From DASRPD01 sp035646535 (GTDB lineage Bacteria; Actinomycetota; Acidimicrobiia; IMCC26256; JANYLB01), in contig DASRPD010000043.1 in NCBI GenBank assembly GCA_035646535.1, positions 1-55,801 of the forward strand: 55,801 nt of DNA. Reading direction: 5' to 3'. The notes beneath the pieces were generated by a model. The model had not been told where the DNA came from. It saw only the letters and a program-made list of their open reading frames with translations, and ran no database searches. This document shows, piece by piece, positions 16,781-25,203 of this stretch (its first letter is position 1; the number at the start of each line of letters is the position of its first letter). The position numbers and the translations under genes were made by a program.

Positions 16781-17869
16781 TCAGGGGGCGAACACGCCGT
16801 GTACGGGTGGTGGGTCGGGCGTCTCGCCCGCCATGGTCCGCAGGAGGCCCTCGATCTCGCCGAACCCCGCGACCCGACGGGGGAGGTCGGCGAACGGGTA
16901 CCGGCGTGAGGCGAGCAGCTCGATCGCGGCGCGGGAGGCGGGCAGGTCGACGCCGAGCGCACCGACGAGCCGCAGCTCCTTGTACACGATCAGGTCGGGC
17001 ACGAATCCGGGGGTCGCGTTCGAACCGCGCGTGCCGGCCACCACGATCGTCCCTCCGGCGCGGGCGATCGCGACCGCCTGTGCGAGCGCGTTCGGAGCCT
17101 TGGCGGTGACGTCGACGACGACGTCGGCGCCCCGCGCGGTCGCGCGCCACAGGGCGTCGGCGGGGTCGGTGTCCGCGACGTCGACCACGAGATCCGCGCC
17201 GAACTCGCGGGCCACGTCGAGGCGCGGCCGGTCACGCTCGCCGAGGCCGGTGACCATCACGAACGCGGCTCCGGCTTCCTTGGCTGCCACCGTCGCGGCG
17301 AGACCGCGGATGCCGGGTCCGAGCACCGCCACAATGTCGCCCGGTCCGGTGCCGGGGATGGTCACACCCCAGCGGATCCCGGCGCCGAGCGGGTTGAACA
17401 GCGTGGCCACGACCGGATCGAGACCGTCGGGAACCGGGATGACCATGCTGTCGGGTGCGAGGTACTGGAACTGCGCGTAGCCGCCCCACAAGCCGGGGGC
17501 GCGGTCGGCGGGGATGAAGCCGTACATGTCGCCCAGGCCGTGGCGCCGGCAGCGACGGTACGCGCCGTCCAGGCACGCAGGGCACTCCCGGCACGACTGG
17601 AACACCTCGACGGCGACCCGGTCGCCGCACGTCACCCCCCACCGAGCCGAAGCAACCGGGCCGATCGCGTCGATCACTCCGACGCTCTCGTGACCAGGAA
17701 CGAACGCGAAGCCGCCGAACAGCTCACCGGTGAACTGCTCGTGGTCGGTGCCGCAGAGCCCGCACGCCTCGACGCGGAGGCGCGCGTCGTCGGGGCCCAC
17801 TCCGGGCAGGTCGAACCGGCGCGCCTCGAGCGTTCGAGGTGCGGTGAGCACCATCGCGGCGACGGTCAT
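16781..17869 (-). CDS. Zinc-dependent medium-chain alcohol dehydrogenase
   Basis: This MDR-family dehydrogenase has 362 residues. The catalytic zinc site is seen in CGLCGTDH and GHESVG. The structural zinc site is the four-Cys cluster CRECPACLDGAYRRC, and the Rossmann motif is VLGPGIRGLAA. It would oxidise an alcohol or threonine/polyol-like substrate with NAD(P). The ATG at 17869 begins MTVAAMVLTAPR; a second ATG lies five codons later. It is divergent from the thioesterase at 17930, so they share a 60-base promoter region. Confidence 0.87.
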   Translation of the reverse strand: MTVAAMVLTAPRTLEARRFDLPGVGPDDARLRVEACGLCGTDHEQFTGELFGGFAFVPGHESVGVIDAIGPVASARWGVTCGDRVAVEVFQSCRECPACLDGAYRRCRRHGLGDMYGFIPADRAPGLWGGYAQFQYLAPDSMVIPVPDGLDPVVATLFNPLGAGIRWGVTIPGTGPGDIVAVLGPGIRGLAATVAAKEAGAAFVMVTGLGERDRPRLDVAREFGADLVVDVADTDPADALWRATARGADVVVDVTAKAPNALAQAVAIARAGGTIVVAGTRGSNATPGFVPDLIVYKELRLVGALGVDLPASRAAIELLASRRYPFADLPRRVAGFGEIEGLLRTMAGETPDPPPVHGVFAP

Positions 17870-17929
17870 GCGACGTAACCTTGCGCACGAGGAACCGGCC
17901 CGGCGAGCGCCCGGCCGGGGTAGGGGACG

Positions 17930-18400
17930 ATGATGGCGGGCCAGGACCTCGACGCGACGTTCGACCGGCGGATCGCCGACGGGATGCTCGCGACCAACGA
18001 CCTGCCGGTCGGCCTGTCGTCGCTGCTCGGCATGCGTCTCGACCGCTTCGAACCCGGTAGCCTCTGGGCCTCGCTCGACGTGCGGCCAGAGTTGCTGACT
18101 CCGTTCGGCAACCTGCACGGCGGCGCGATGGCGGCGCTGGTCGACCACGCGTTGGGCTGTGTGCTGTACCCACACATGGCCAGGGGCCAATGGGCCGCCA
18201 CCACGGAGTTCAAGCTGAACTACCTGAACCCGGTGTCGAGCGGCACGCTCGTCGCGGAAGCGACGATCGTGAACCTGACCCGCCGGAGCGCGGTCGTGCG
18301 CATCGACGTGCGCAACGGAGACCGAGCCGTCGCGGTTGCGCAGGGAACGGTCACGATCGTGGACCCGAGGCCCCCGACCGATCCGACTCCGGGTCGTTGA
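17930..18400 (+). CDS. PaaI-type hotdog thioesterase
   Basis: This hotdog-fold acyl-CoA thioesterase has about 156 residues. The core helix carries the NLHGGAMAALVDHALG motif, with the HGG signature of PaaI/YbgC-like enzymes, followed by strands such as TTEFKLNYLNPV. Two adjacent ATGs follow TAGGGGACG, and either could start it. The substrate is probably an aryl- or acyl-CoA. Its divergent partner is a zinc dehydrogenase. Confidence 0.85.
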   Translation: MMAGQDLDATFDRRIADGMLATNDLPVGLSSLLGMRLDRFEPGSLWASLDVRPELLTPFGNLHGGAMAALVDHALGCVLYPHMARGQWAATTEFKLNYLNPVSSGTLVAEATIVNLTRRSAVVRIDVRNGDRAVAVAQGTVTIVDPRPPTDPTPGR

Positions 18401-18449
18401 CCACCCGCTCGCCCGCCCGCCCGGTCAAGAGCACCGGCCCCGACGCGGA

Positions 18450-18468
18450 CGCGCGAGCTGCTCGCGTG
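18450..18468. terminator. Possible hairpin terminator between convergent genes
   Basis: CGCGAG-CTG-CTCGCG at 18452-18466 forms a strong 3-base-loop hairpin, extendable by one G-T and one C-G pair. It lies 50 bases after the thioesterase and before the end of the convergent HPP gene. No T tract is seen. Confidence 0.4.
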
Positions 18469-18473
18469 GGCGA

Positions 18474-19142
18474 TCATCGCCCCCCCTCGGTCGGGGGCCG
18501 CGGCGTCTCGTCGTGCGGGCTCCAGACGGGATAGGGGATCCCGGCGATCCGGTTGATCACGAAGCCCTGGAGCACGAGGAGGAAGACGGCGAGCATCAAC
18601 ACCACGAGCTGCCAGGGCTCGTAGAGGATGCCGAGTGACACGATGAGCGTGGTCGCGCCGGCCGGTGGGTGCGGGACGCGGGCCCACACCATGAGTCCGC
18701 TGGTGAGGCCCAACGACAACGCCGCGGCGCCGACGCGCGACGCGGTGACACCGGTGGAGAGCGCGGGGCCGGCGTGCTGGAGCCCGAAGACCACGAGCGC
18801 GAAGTAGCCCGCGGCAGCACCGATCGCATGGCCGCCGAGCGTGTTGCGGGGGCACGCGGTGGCGACCATCGGCGTGTAGAAGAGGAGGAACGCGGTCGGG
18901 CCGAGCGACGGGAAGATGAACGGCGCGCCGGTGACGAGCGCAGCGAGTGCCATCAGCCCGATCGAGACCACTCCGTTGACCAGCGCGAAGAGCCCGAGGA
19001 CCGTGACTCGATCGTGGCGCCGGAGCAGCGTGGGCAGGCGCACCCGCGACGCGAGCCCGTAGACGATGGCGGCCATGTCGCCGCCGATCGGGCCGGGGCG
19101 CGTGGGCCGTTCGGGTTCGCGACGGCTCGGATCGGCGTCCAC
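18474..19142 (-). CDS. HPP-family integral membrane protein
   Basis: This 222-residue protein has at least four hydrophobic helices. Signature segments FPSLGPTAFLLFYTP and HPPAGATTLIVSLG identify the HPP family. Some HPP proteins of plastids and cyanobacteria have been reported to carry nitrite. Here the gene diverges from a nitrate-reductase-like molybdoenzyme operon, so nitrite or nitrate transport is an attractive inference. The ATG at 19142 is the only in-frame start near the N-terminus. Confidence 0.87.
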   Translation of the reverse strand: MDADPSRREPERPTRPGPIGGDMAAIVYGLASRVRLPTLLRRHDRVTVLGLFALVNGVVSIGLMALAALVTGAPFIFPSLGPTAFLLFYTPMVATACPRNTLGGHAIGAAAGYFALVVFGLQHAGPALSTGVTASRVGAAALSLGLTSGLMVWARVPHPPAGATTLIVSLGILYEPWQLVVLMLAVFLLVLQGFVINRIAGIPYPVWSPHDETPRPPTEGGR

Positions 19143-19319
19143 GTCAGCTCGCGACGAAGCCGTGCATCACACCGCGCCGGTCGAGGTTCTCGGATCGCGC
19201 CACTCCGTACCTCCGGTTCGTCACGCTACAGGGAGGCGTGCGCGAGGCCTTTCGCAGGTCCATCGCTCGCGCGCATCGGCCCGTGTGTCCGTCGTACTTC
19301 GAGAGTAGGGTGGCCTCGC

Positions 19320-20423
19320 ATGTCTGTTCCGGCAACGGCGACGCGCTCCCACCGGCCTCACGGCCTCGAGCGGACCGGAAGGCGAGTCCGTGAGGGGGTC
19401 ATCGGTGGGGCCGCCGCGTTGGTGCTCCTGGCCCTCGTCTACGCCGGTTCCAACCGGCTGGCGAACTTCGACTCGGCGCTGATCGGATACGCCGTCGGCA
19501 TCGTGGCGCTGACCTACGCCATCGTTGCCCGGTACGTGCGATGGCTGCGGATGCCGTCGACCGCCCGGTACTGGCGCCGAGGCTGGCAGCTCCTCGGCTC
19601 GTGGCGGTCGTTCCGGGCGCTGCCCGGTCTGCTCCCGCGGGCCCTCGCCGGCCAGCTCGTCGGGCAGGGCTTCATCCGCCGCCGGGGCGTGGTGCGCTGG
19701 GTGGCGCACCAGTGCCTCTTCTGGGGGGTGATCGGCGCCACCCTCATCACGTTCCCGCTGGTGTTCGGGTGGCTGGCCTTCAGGATCGAGCCGGGCACCG
19801 TGGACACGTATCAGATGTTCGTCTTCAACGTGCCGACGGTGACGTTCGACCCGACGTCGTTCCTGGGCTGGTCCATGTTCCATGCGCTCGACTACACCGC
19901 GGTGCTCGTCATCGCCGGCTGCGCCATCTTCCTGTGGCGCCGGTTCCGCGACCGGGCGGTGATCGCCGGCCAGCGGCTCGGCTACGACATGGTCCCCCTG
20001 CTGATGCTCGTCGTGATCGCGGTCACGGGCCTGCTGCTGACCGCATCGGCCAGCCTGTTCGAAGGCGCGTACTACGACTTCCTCGTGATCATCCACATGG
20101 CGGCGGTGGTGCTGTCGCTCGTGTTCATCCCCTTCGGCAAGTTCTTCCACGTGGTGCAGCGGCCGGCGTCGGTCGGCATCCAGATGTACGCCGAGGTCAA
20201 CGGCCGTGAGGGCCGGCGGCCGTGCGTCCGCTGCGGCGAGCCGCTCGCCTCGGAGGCCTTCGTCGCCGACCTGCAGGCCACCCTGACCGAGCTGGGTCAG
20301 GACTACCGGTTGGACCCGGCGGTGCACGCGGCGCCGCACCTCACCGACCTGTGCCCGCGGTGCAAGCGCGTTGCGCGAGCCGACGGGTACTTCGCGGTCG
20401 AGGGATCGAGCTTCGCGCCGTGA
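19320..20423 (+). CDS. NarI/DsrM-like membrane cytochrome b-type subunit
   Basis: This membrane protein has 367 residues, about six hydrophobic helices and a soluble C-terminal tail. Candidate heme histidines lie in WVAHQCLFWG, MFHALDY, IIHMAAVV and the PFGKFFHVVQRP segment, which is characteristic of NarI-like quinol-linked cytochromes. The tail (about 305-360) has two Cys-x2-Cys pairs (CVRCGEP and CPRCKR), suggesting a zinc- or iron-binding knuckle. It is first in a five-gene operon, and its stop overlaps the next start (GTGA). It probably passes electrons between the quinone pool and the molybdoenzyme. Confidence 0.8.
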   Translation: MSVPATATRSHRPHGLERTGRRVREGVIGGAAALVLLALVYAGSNRLANFDSALIGYAVGIVALTYAIVARYVRWLRMPSTARYWRRGWQLLGSWRSFRALPGLLPRALAGQLVGQGFIRRRGVVRWVAHQCLFWGVIGATLITFPLVFGWLAFRIEPGTVDTYQMFVFNVPTVTFDPTSFLGWSMFHALDYTAVLVIAGCAIFLWRRFRDRAVIAGQRLGYDMVPLLMLVVIAVTGLLLTASASLFEGAYYDFLVIIHMAAVVLSLVFIPFGKFFHVVQRPASVGIQMYAEVNGREGRRPCVRCGEPLASEAFVADLQATLTELGQDYRLDPAVHAAPHLTDLCPRCKRVARADGYFAVEGSSFAP

Positions 20424-22651
20424 CCCCGCACCGTCGACGCTCGCAGTTCCGGCTCGAGACGCCGCCCGGAGTCGCCGACTTCCATTCGGCGGGTGCCGAT
20501 TCGGCGGGCGACTGGGAGACCGACGCGGCCGACGAGCGCTGGGTGCCCACCCACTGTGCGTTCTGCGGCGTGCAGTGCGGGATGCACCTGCGCGTCGCGG
20601 GCAACCGGGTCATCGGCGTGGAACCGCGGATGGACACCCAGAACCAGGGGAAGCTGTGCCCGAAGGGGGTCGCCGCCTACCAGCAGATCAGTCACCCCGA
20701 CCGACTCACCCATCCACTCGTGCGCGACAGCGACGGTCTCCGGCGTGCGACGTGGGACGAGGCGCTCGATCGTGTCGTCGACGGAGTCCGCCGGATCCAG
20801 GCTGCCGGGGGAGCCGACGCGATGGCGGTGTACGGCGGGGCCTCGATGGTGAACGAGAAGACCTACGTGGTCGGCAAGTTCGCCCGTGTCGGCCTCGGTA
20901 CGCGCTTCACCGATTACAACGGCCGCATGTGCATGGTGTCCGCGGGCGTCGCGAACTACCGCTCCTTCGGAATCGACCGCACCGCCAACCCGATCACCGA
21001 TGTCGCGCTCGCCGACGTCCTCCTGGTGCTCGGTGCGAACGTGGGCGAGACGTTCCCGATCTACATCCGCTGGTTCTGGGAGGCGATGGATCGGGGAGCG
21101 ACGCTGATCTGCGTCGATCCCCGCGAGACCAGCCTGGCCCGGGTCGCGCAGCTCCACCTGCCGATCCGGCCCGGGACCGACGGCGCGCTCCTCAACGCGA
21201 TGCTGCACGTCGTGATCCGAGAAGGTCTCGTCGACGACGCGTTCGTCGCCGATCACACCACCGGCTTCGACGAAGCCGCGGCCGCAGTGGAGCGTTGGTC
21301 GCCCGAAGCTGCGGCGGAGACGTGCGGGGTACCGGCCGGCGACATCGTGCGAGCCGCCGAGCTGTACGGCAACGCGTCGCGAGCGATGCTGAGCCATGCA
21401 CGCGGCCTGGAGCACCAGGTGATGGGGTCGCGCAACGCCATGGCGGCCATCAACCTCTGCCTGGCCACCGGGAACATCGGCCGTCCGGGTGCCGGCTACG
21501 GGACGATCACCGGCCAGGGCAACGGCCAGGGTGGTCGCGAGCACGGCCAGAAGTGCGACCAGCTCCCCGGCCAACGTCACTTCACCGACCCGGGAGCGGT
21601 CGAGCACGTCGCTGCGGTCTGGGGCATCGACCCCGCGGAGATGCCGGGGCCGGGCGAGCCGATCTTCGCTCAGCTCGAACGGATGGAGGCCGGTGAGATC
21701 CGCGGGCTCCTCAACGTCTGCTCGAACCCGGTCGTGTCGTGGCCCGACGAGGCGCGGACCCGCCGGATCCTCGAGGGCCTCGAGCTGTACGTCGTGATCG
21801 ACATCTTCTTGTCGGAGTCCGCGCTGCTCGCCGACGTCGTGCTGCCCGGCTCGGCCTGGGCCGAGACCGAGGGGGTCGTCGCCAACAGCGACGCGCTCGT
21901 GTGCAAGATCAACAAGGCGGTCGACCCTCCCGGCGAGGCGCGCGGCGACATCTGGATCCTCTGCGAGCTGGCCCGGCGGCTGGGCCGCGGCGAGTACTTC
22001 CGGCACGACTCGGCCCGCGAGGTGTTCGAGGAGCTCCGTCGAGCATCGGCGGGCGGGCGCGCCGACTACGCCGGCATCACCTACGAGCGCCTCGAGGCGG
22101 AAGGGCCGATCGCCTGGCCCTGCCCCACCGAAGACCACCCCGGCACGCCGCGACTGTTCGAGGACCTGCACTTCTGCACCGACGACGGCCGGGCCCGCTT
22201 CAACGCGGTGGAGGTCGAACCGCCGGCCGAGGAACCAGACGACGGCTACCCGCTGCGGCTGACCACGGGCCGCAACGTCGCGCAGTACCTCTCGGGCAAC
22301 CAGACGCGACGCCTCGGCTACCTCACGGACCAGACTCCGGCCCCGTGGGTCGAGATCCATCCGGCGACCGCCGCGGAGCACGGCATCGTCGACGGCGCGC
22401 CGGTCCGGGTCACGAGTCGCCGAGGAGCGACCGTGCTGCCCGCCCTCGTCGTCGAGACCATCCGGCGCGACACCGTCTTCGTTCCCTACCACTGGGCCGC
22501 GCCCGTCGCGGCGAACCAGCTCACCAAGGCGGCGTTCGACCCCATGAGCTGGATCCCCGCGTTCAAGACCGCGGCGGTCCGCATCGAGCCCGCGGGGGAG
22601 CCGGCGTGGTCGGTGACCCCGCCGCCCGTGTGGGGGGACACCGTCCGGTGA
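20420..22651 (+). CDS. Molybdopterin oxidoreductase, NasA/NapA-like catalytic subunit
   Basis: This is the catalytic subunit of a DMSO-reductase-family enzyme, 743 residues. The N-terminal [4Fe-4S] motif is C46-x2-C49-x3-C53-x26-C80 followed by PKG. The YNGRMCMVSAG segment places Cys171 as the likely molybdenum ligand, as in assimilatory and periplasmic nitrate reductases. The C-terminal RLTTGRNVAQYLSG and molydopterin-binding barrel are present. There is no twin-arginine signal with a hydrophobic core, so it should stay in the cytoplasm. The GTG overlaps the preceding stop. Nitrate is the best substrate guess, but selenate, formate or another oxyanion is possible. Confidence 0.85.
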   Translation: MTPHRRRSQFRLETPPGVADFHSAGADSAGDWETDAADERWVPTHCAFCGVQCGMHLRVAGNRVIGVEPRMDTQNQGKLCPKGVAAYQQISHPDRLTHPLVRDSDGLRRATWDEALDRVVDGVRRIQAAGGADAMAVYGGASMVNEKTYVVGKFARVGLGTRFTDYNGRMCMVSAGVANYRSFGIDRTANPITDVALADVLLVLGANVGETFPIYIRWFWEAMDRGATLICVDPRETSLARVAQLHLPIRPGTDGALLNAMLHVVIREGLVDDAFVADHTTGFDEAAAAVERWSPEAAAETCGVPAGDIVRAAELYGNASRAMLSHARGLEHQVMGSRNAMAAINLCLATGNIGRPGAGYGTITGQGNGQGGREHGQKCDQLPGQRHFTDPGAVEHVAAVWGIDPAEMPGPGEPIFAQLERMEAGEIRGLLNVCSNPVVSWPDEARTRRILEGLELYVVIDIFLSESALLADVVLPGSAWAETEGVVANSDALVCKINKAVDPPGEARGDIWILCELARRLGRGEYFRHDSAREVFEELRRASAGGRADYAGITYERLEAEGPIAWPCPTEDHPGTPRLFEDLHFCTDDGRARFNAVEVEPPAEEPDDGYPLRLTTGRNVAQYLSGNQTRRLGYLTDQTPAPWVEIHPATAAEHGIVDGAPVRVTSRRGATVLPALVVETIRRDTVFVPYHWAAPVAANQLTKAAFDPMSWIPAFKTAAVRIEPAGEPAWSVTPPPVWGDTVR

Positions 22652-23220
22652 GCCTCGAACGGTCGATCTTCGTCGACCCGTCCCGCTGCATCGCATGCGG
22701 TGCCTGTGTCGCCGCGTGCCGCGAGTGCGACACGCACCGGGGAAAGTCGATGATGAACCTCGACTTCCTCGACCGGCACCACTCGACGCTCGCGCTGCCG
22801 ACCGTGTGCATGCACTGCTCCGACCCGGTTGCGCCGTGTGCGCAGGTCTGCCCGGTCGACGCGATCCTCGTGAGCGACGACGGCGTCGTGCACTCACCTG
22901 ACACCTCGCGTTGCATCGGTTGCCAGAACTGCGTGCACGGCTGCCCGTGGGGCGTTCCGAAGTTCGACGCCGAGGAGCAGCTCGCGTACAAGTGCAACCT
23001 CTGCTATGACCGCACGTCTGTGGGGCTCGGACCGATGTGCGCGACGGTGTGCCCCTCCGATGCGCTCTACTACGGCACCGCCGACGAAGTCCTTGCGGCG
23101 CGCCCCGCGCGGAAGGTGGTCGATGTGTTCGACTTCGGCGCCCAGGAGCTCCAGAGCGGCAACTGGATGGTGGTGGCCAACGACTTCTCTCTGTCCGCCT
23201 TCCCCCTGGTGAGCCCATGA
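22648..23220 (+). CDS. Four-cluster ferredoxin subunit (DmsB/NrfC-like)
   Basis: This 190-residue electron-transfer subunit has four cysteine groups: CIACGACVAAC, CMHCSDPVAPCAQVC, CIGCQNCVHGC and CNLCYDR...CATVC. That pattern holds four [4Fe-4S] clusters, as in the DmsB/NarH/NrfC subunits. It overlaps the molybdoenzyme stop (GTGA) and the Rieske start (ATGA), so stoichiometric production is expected. It likely wires the molybdoenzyme to the membrane subunit. Confidence 0.9.
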   Translation: MSLERSIFVDPSRCIACGACVAACRECDTHRGKSMMNLDFLDRHHSTLALPTVCMHCSDPVAPCAQVCPVDAILVSDDGVVHSPDTSRCIGCQNCVHGCPWGVPKFDAEEQLAYKCNLCYDRTSVGLGPMCATVCPSDALYYGTADEVLAARPARKVVDVFDFGAQELQSGNWMVVANDFSLSAFPLVSP

Positions 23221-23744
23221 CGTCCCGCATCGATCCACCCGATCCTGGCCTCGTCGACGAGCGCATCCGTCGGCTCACCACCGACTCGCTGGTCACCCGC
23301 CGCGGCTACCTCAAGATCCTCGGGGTGCTGTCGGGCGGCCTCGCGGCCGGCAGCGTCGCCGTCGCCCTCGGCGCGTTCGATCGGCGCACCGAGGGCGCCC
23401 ACGAGGAGGTCGTCATCGCCGACGACGTCGACGCGATTCCTGTCGGCAGCGACGTCCGCTTCACGTACCCCACCGGCAACGACCCGGCCGTGCTCCTCCG
23501 CCTCGAAGAGGACCTGTTCGTCGCGTACTCGGCGGTCTGCACGCATCTCGCGTGCGAGGTGCTGTGGCAGCCGGGCGACCGCGACCTCTTCTGTCCCTGT
23601 CACGACGGTCATTTCGACCCGCGCGACGGCGCGCCCACCGCGGGGCCGCCGCAACGCCCACTCCCCGAGATCGTGCTCCGCCGGAGGGGGAACACGATCG
23701 TCGCGGTCGGCGAGGGTCGCATCGAGAAGGAGCGCAGAGACTGA
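23217..23744 (+). CDS. Rieske [2Fe-2S] protein
   Basis: This 175-residue protein has a membrane-spanning N-terminus (TRRGYLKILGVLSGGLAAG, about 27-52, with a twin-arginine-like RR) and a Rieske domain. The cluster ligands are C108-x-H110 and C126-x2-H129, and extra Cys113 and Cys128 form the usual disulfide. The signal suggests the domain sits outside the membrane, while the molybdoenzyme has no export signal. It overlaps neighbours at both ends (ATGA, TGATG). A Rieske subunit in a NasA-like operon is unusual. Confidence 0.88.
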   Translation: MTSRIDPPDPGLVDERIRRLTTDSLVTRRGYLKILGVLSGGLAAGSVAVALGAFDRRTEGAHEEVVIADDVDAIPVGSDVRFTYPTGNDPAVLLRLEEDLFVAYSAVCTHLACEVLWQPGDRDLFCPCHDGHFDPRDGAPTAGPPQRPLPEIVLRRRGNTIVAVGEGRIEKERRD

Positions 23745-24079
23745 TGGCGACCACACCGCGGGCGGTGCGGCCCCTTCCGAGCTCACCGGCGCTCGACCGT
23801 GAGCCCGGCGCCGAGACGGGTCTGGTCACCCGGATCGTCATCGTGGCCACGGCCGTGCTCGGCCAGCTCTTCGCTCTCACCGTGGGGCTCGAGGAGTCGC
23901 TGCTCGATCACGACGCCAAGGCGTGGCTCCTCGCCGGGTTCTCCGTGGTGTCGTTCGTCGTGGTGATCGTCCTCACCCGCGTGGATCCGCCTCCGAGAGC
24001 CCGTCGCTTGCGAGGCCGGGCGAACACCGAGACGCTCTACGTCCCGCGGGCGGTGCCACCGCAGCGCCAACGCGGGTAG
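23744..24079 (+). CDS. Small two-helix membrane protein
   Basis: This 111-residue protein is the last gene of the molybdoenzyme operon. Two hydrophobic helices (about 27-48 and 60-80) are followed by an Arg-rich cytoplasmic tail. No domain is recognised. Its start overlaps the Rieske stop (TGATG), so it is probably an accessory or anchoring subunit of the complex. Confidence 0.7.
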   Translation: MATTPRAVRPLPSSPALDREPGAETGLVTRIVIVATAVLGQLFALTVGLEESLLDHDAKAWLLAGFSVVSFVVVIVLTRVDPPPRARRLRGRANTETLYVPRAVPPQRQRG

Positions 24080-24088
24080 CCGTCAGCA

Positions 24089-24745
24089 TCACATCCGTGT
24101 CGGCTTCCTGAGCCGTCGTTCGACGCTGCGCATCCCCGGAGGATCGATTCCCGCCGAACGCATGAGGGCGAGATCTTCGAGCGCGAGCGCGGCGCCGGTG
24201 ATGCCCTTCCCGGGGTCCAGTTGGTCGGCGATCGCGTCGTAGGCGTCGGCCGCACGGCCCGTGTCGCCGAGGAGGAGGTGAGCGTGTGCGATGTTGACGC
24301 GGTGGACCAGGTTCGTCGGCTCGTCGCAGGCGGCTCGCTCGCTGATGGCGAGCGCTTCGTCGGCGCGGCCGGCGTAGAGGTGGAGCTCGGCGAAGTAGGA
24401 CGCCGATCCTGGATAGGTGGGGTCGAGCGCGGCCCCGGCCTCGTAGTCGGCGCGTGATCGCTCGTAGCAACCCAGCAGGATCCAGATCGCGCCGCGTTCG
24501 AACAACGGTCGAGCGGCTTCGGGCCGAACGTCGTGGGCGCGGGTGAAGTCGGCGATCGCCTCGTCGTGGGCGCCGAGGAGCCGGTGGCAGCGGCCCCGGC
24601 CGAGGAGGGCCGAGTAGTCCTCTTGCTCGGTGGCGAGCGCCGAGTCGAACACCGTCAGCGCCTCGGCGTACCGACCCGCGCGGTAGAGCTGCCAGCCACG
24701 CGGCTCGACGGTCTCGGGCGGGGTCGGTCCGTCGGGCACGGTCAA
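24089..24745 (-). CDS. TPR-repeat protein
   Basis: This protein of about 216-218 residues has four or five tetratricopeptide-like repeats, for example LYRAGRYAEALTVFDSAL, HRLLGAHDEAIADFTRAH and LYAGRADEALAISERA. There is no signal or membrane segment. A TTG at 24745 (four bases after AGGAG) or the GTG at 24739 may start it. It ends ten bases from the convergent molybdoenzyme operon. It probably acts as a scaffold, with unknown partners. Confidence 0.8.
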   Translation of the reverse strand: MTVPDGPTPPETVEPRGWQLYRAGRYAEALTVFDSALATEQEDYSALLGRGRCHRLLGAHDEAIADFTRAHDVRPEAARPLFERGAIWILLGCYERSRADYEAGAALDPTYPGSASYFAELHLYAGRADEALAISERAACDEPTNLVHRVNIAHAHLLLGDTGRAADAYDAIADQLDPGKGITGAALALEDLALMRSAGIDPPGMRSVERRLRKPTRM

Positions 24746-24793
24746 GGAGCTCCTCGTTCGGTGGGGTCGATCTCGGGTACCGAGCGGCGGAAC

Positions 24794-25138
24794 TCAGCTC
24801 TTGTCGGCCGACGTCAGTTCGTTCAGCTCGTGCAGTGCCAGGACGGAGTGCGCGTACGCGCCGCCCGCGCGCATCTCGGCGGCCACCCAGATCGCTTCCA
24901 TGATCTCCTCGGCGCTGGCCCCCTTCCGATGGGCGAGGCGGGTATGCCCCTTGATGCAGTACGGGCACTGGGTGACGTGCGCGACCGCCAACGCGATCAG
25001 CTGCTTCGTCTTCTCCGGCAGCGCGCCGTCGGCGAACACGGCGCGGCTGAAGCCCTCGAACGCCTCGTTGATACCGGGGGCGAGCTCCTTGCGCTGGGCG
25101 GCGAGCTCGCGCGTGGTGTGGACGTAGACATCGCTCAT
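24794..25138 (-). CDS. Carboxymuconolactone decarboxylase/AhpD-like protein
   Basis: This 114-residue helical protein has the AhpD-type active site CPYCIKGHTRLAHRKGAS (Cys-x2-Cys then His). Such proteins act as thiol-based peroxide reductases or as decarboxylases; the CxxC favours the redox role. It is about 65 bases downstream of a second AhpD-like gene and separated from it by a 17-bp tandem repeat. A TPR gene follows. Confidence 0.85.
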   Translation of the reverse strand: MSDVYVHTTRELAAQRKELAPGINEAFEGFSRAVFADGALPEKTKQLIALAVAHVTQCPYCIKGHTRLAHRKGASAEEIMEAIWVAAEMRAGGAYAHSVLALHELNELTSADKS

Positions 25139-25153
25139 TGGTCAGCTCTCCTT

Positions 25154-25187
25154 CTCGTCAGATCTTCTGGCTCGTCAGATCTTCTGG
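25154..25187. repeat. Perfect 17-bp tandem duplication
   Basis: CTCGTCAGATCTTCTGG occurs twice back to back (25154-25170, 25171-25187) in the short gap between the two AhpD-like genes. It looks like a recent slippage or duplication. It lies in the leader of the downstream gene. Confidence 0.9.
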
Positions 25188-25203
25188 GCGCGGCGTCGCG
25201 CGG

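Noticed and set aside
20303..23296. A 997-codon open frame on the minus strand across the molybdoenzyme operon
   Set aside because: It is antisense to three genes with clear cysteine motifs, its translation is Arg/Gly/Asp-rich without any domain, and long antisense frames are expected at this GC content.
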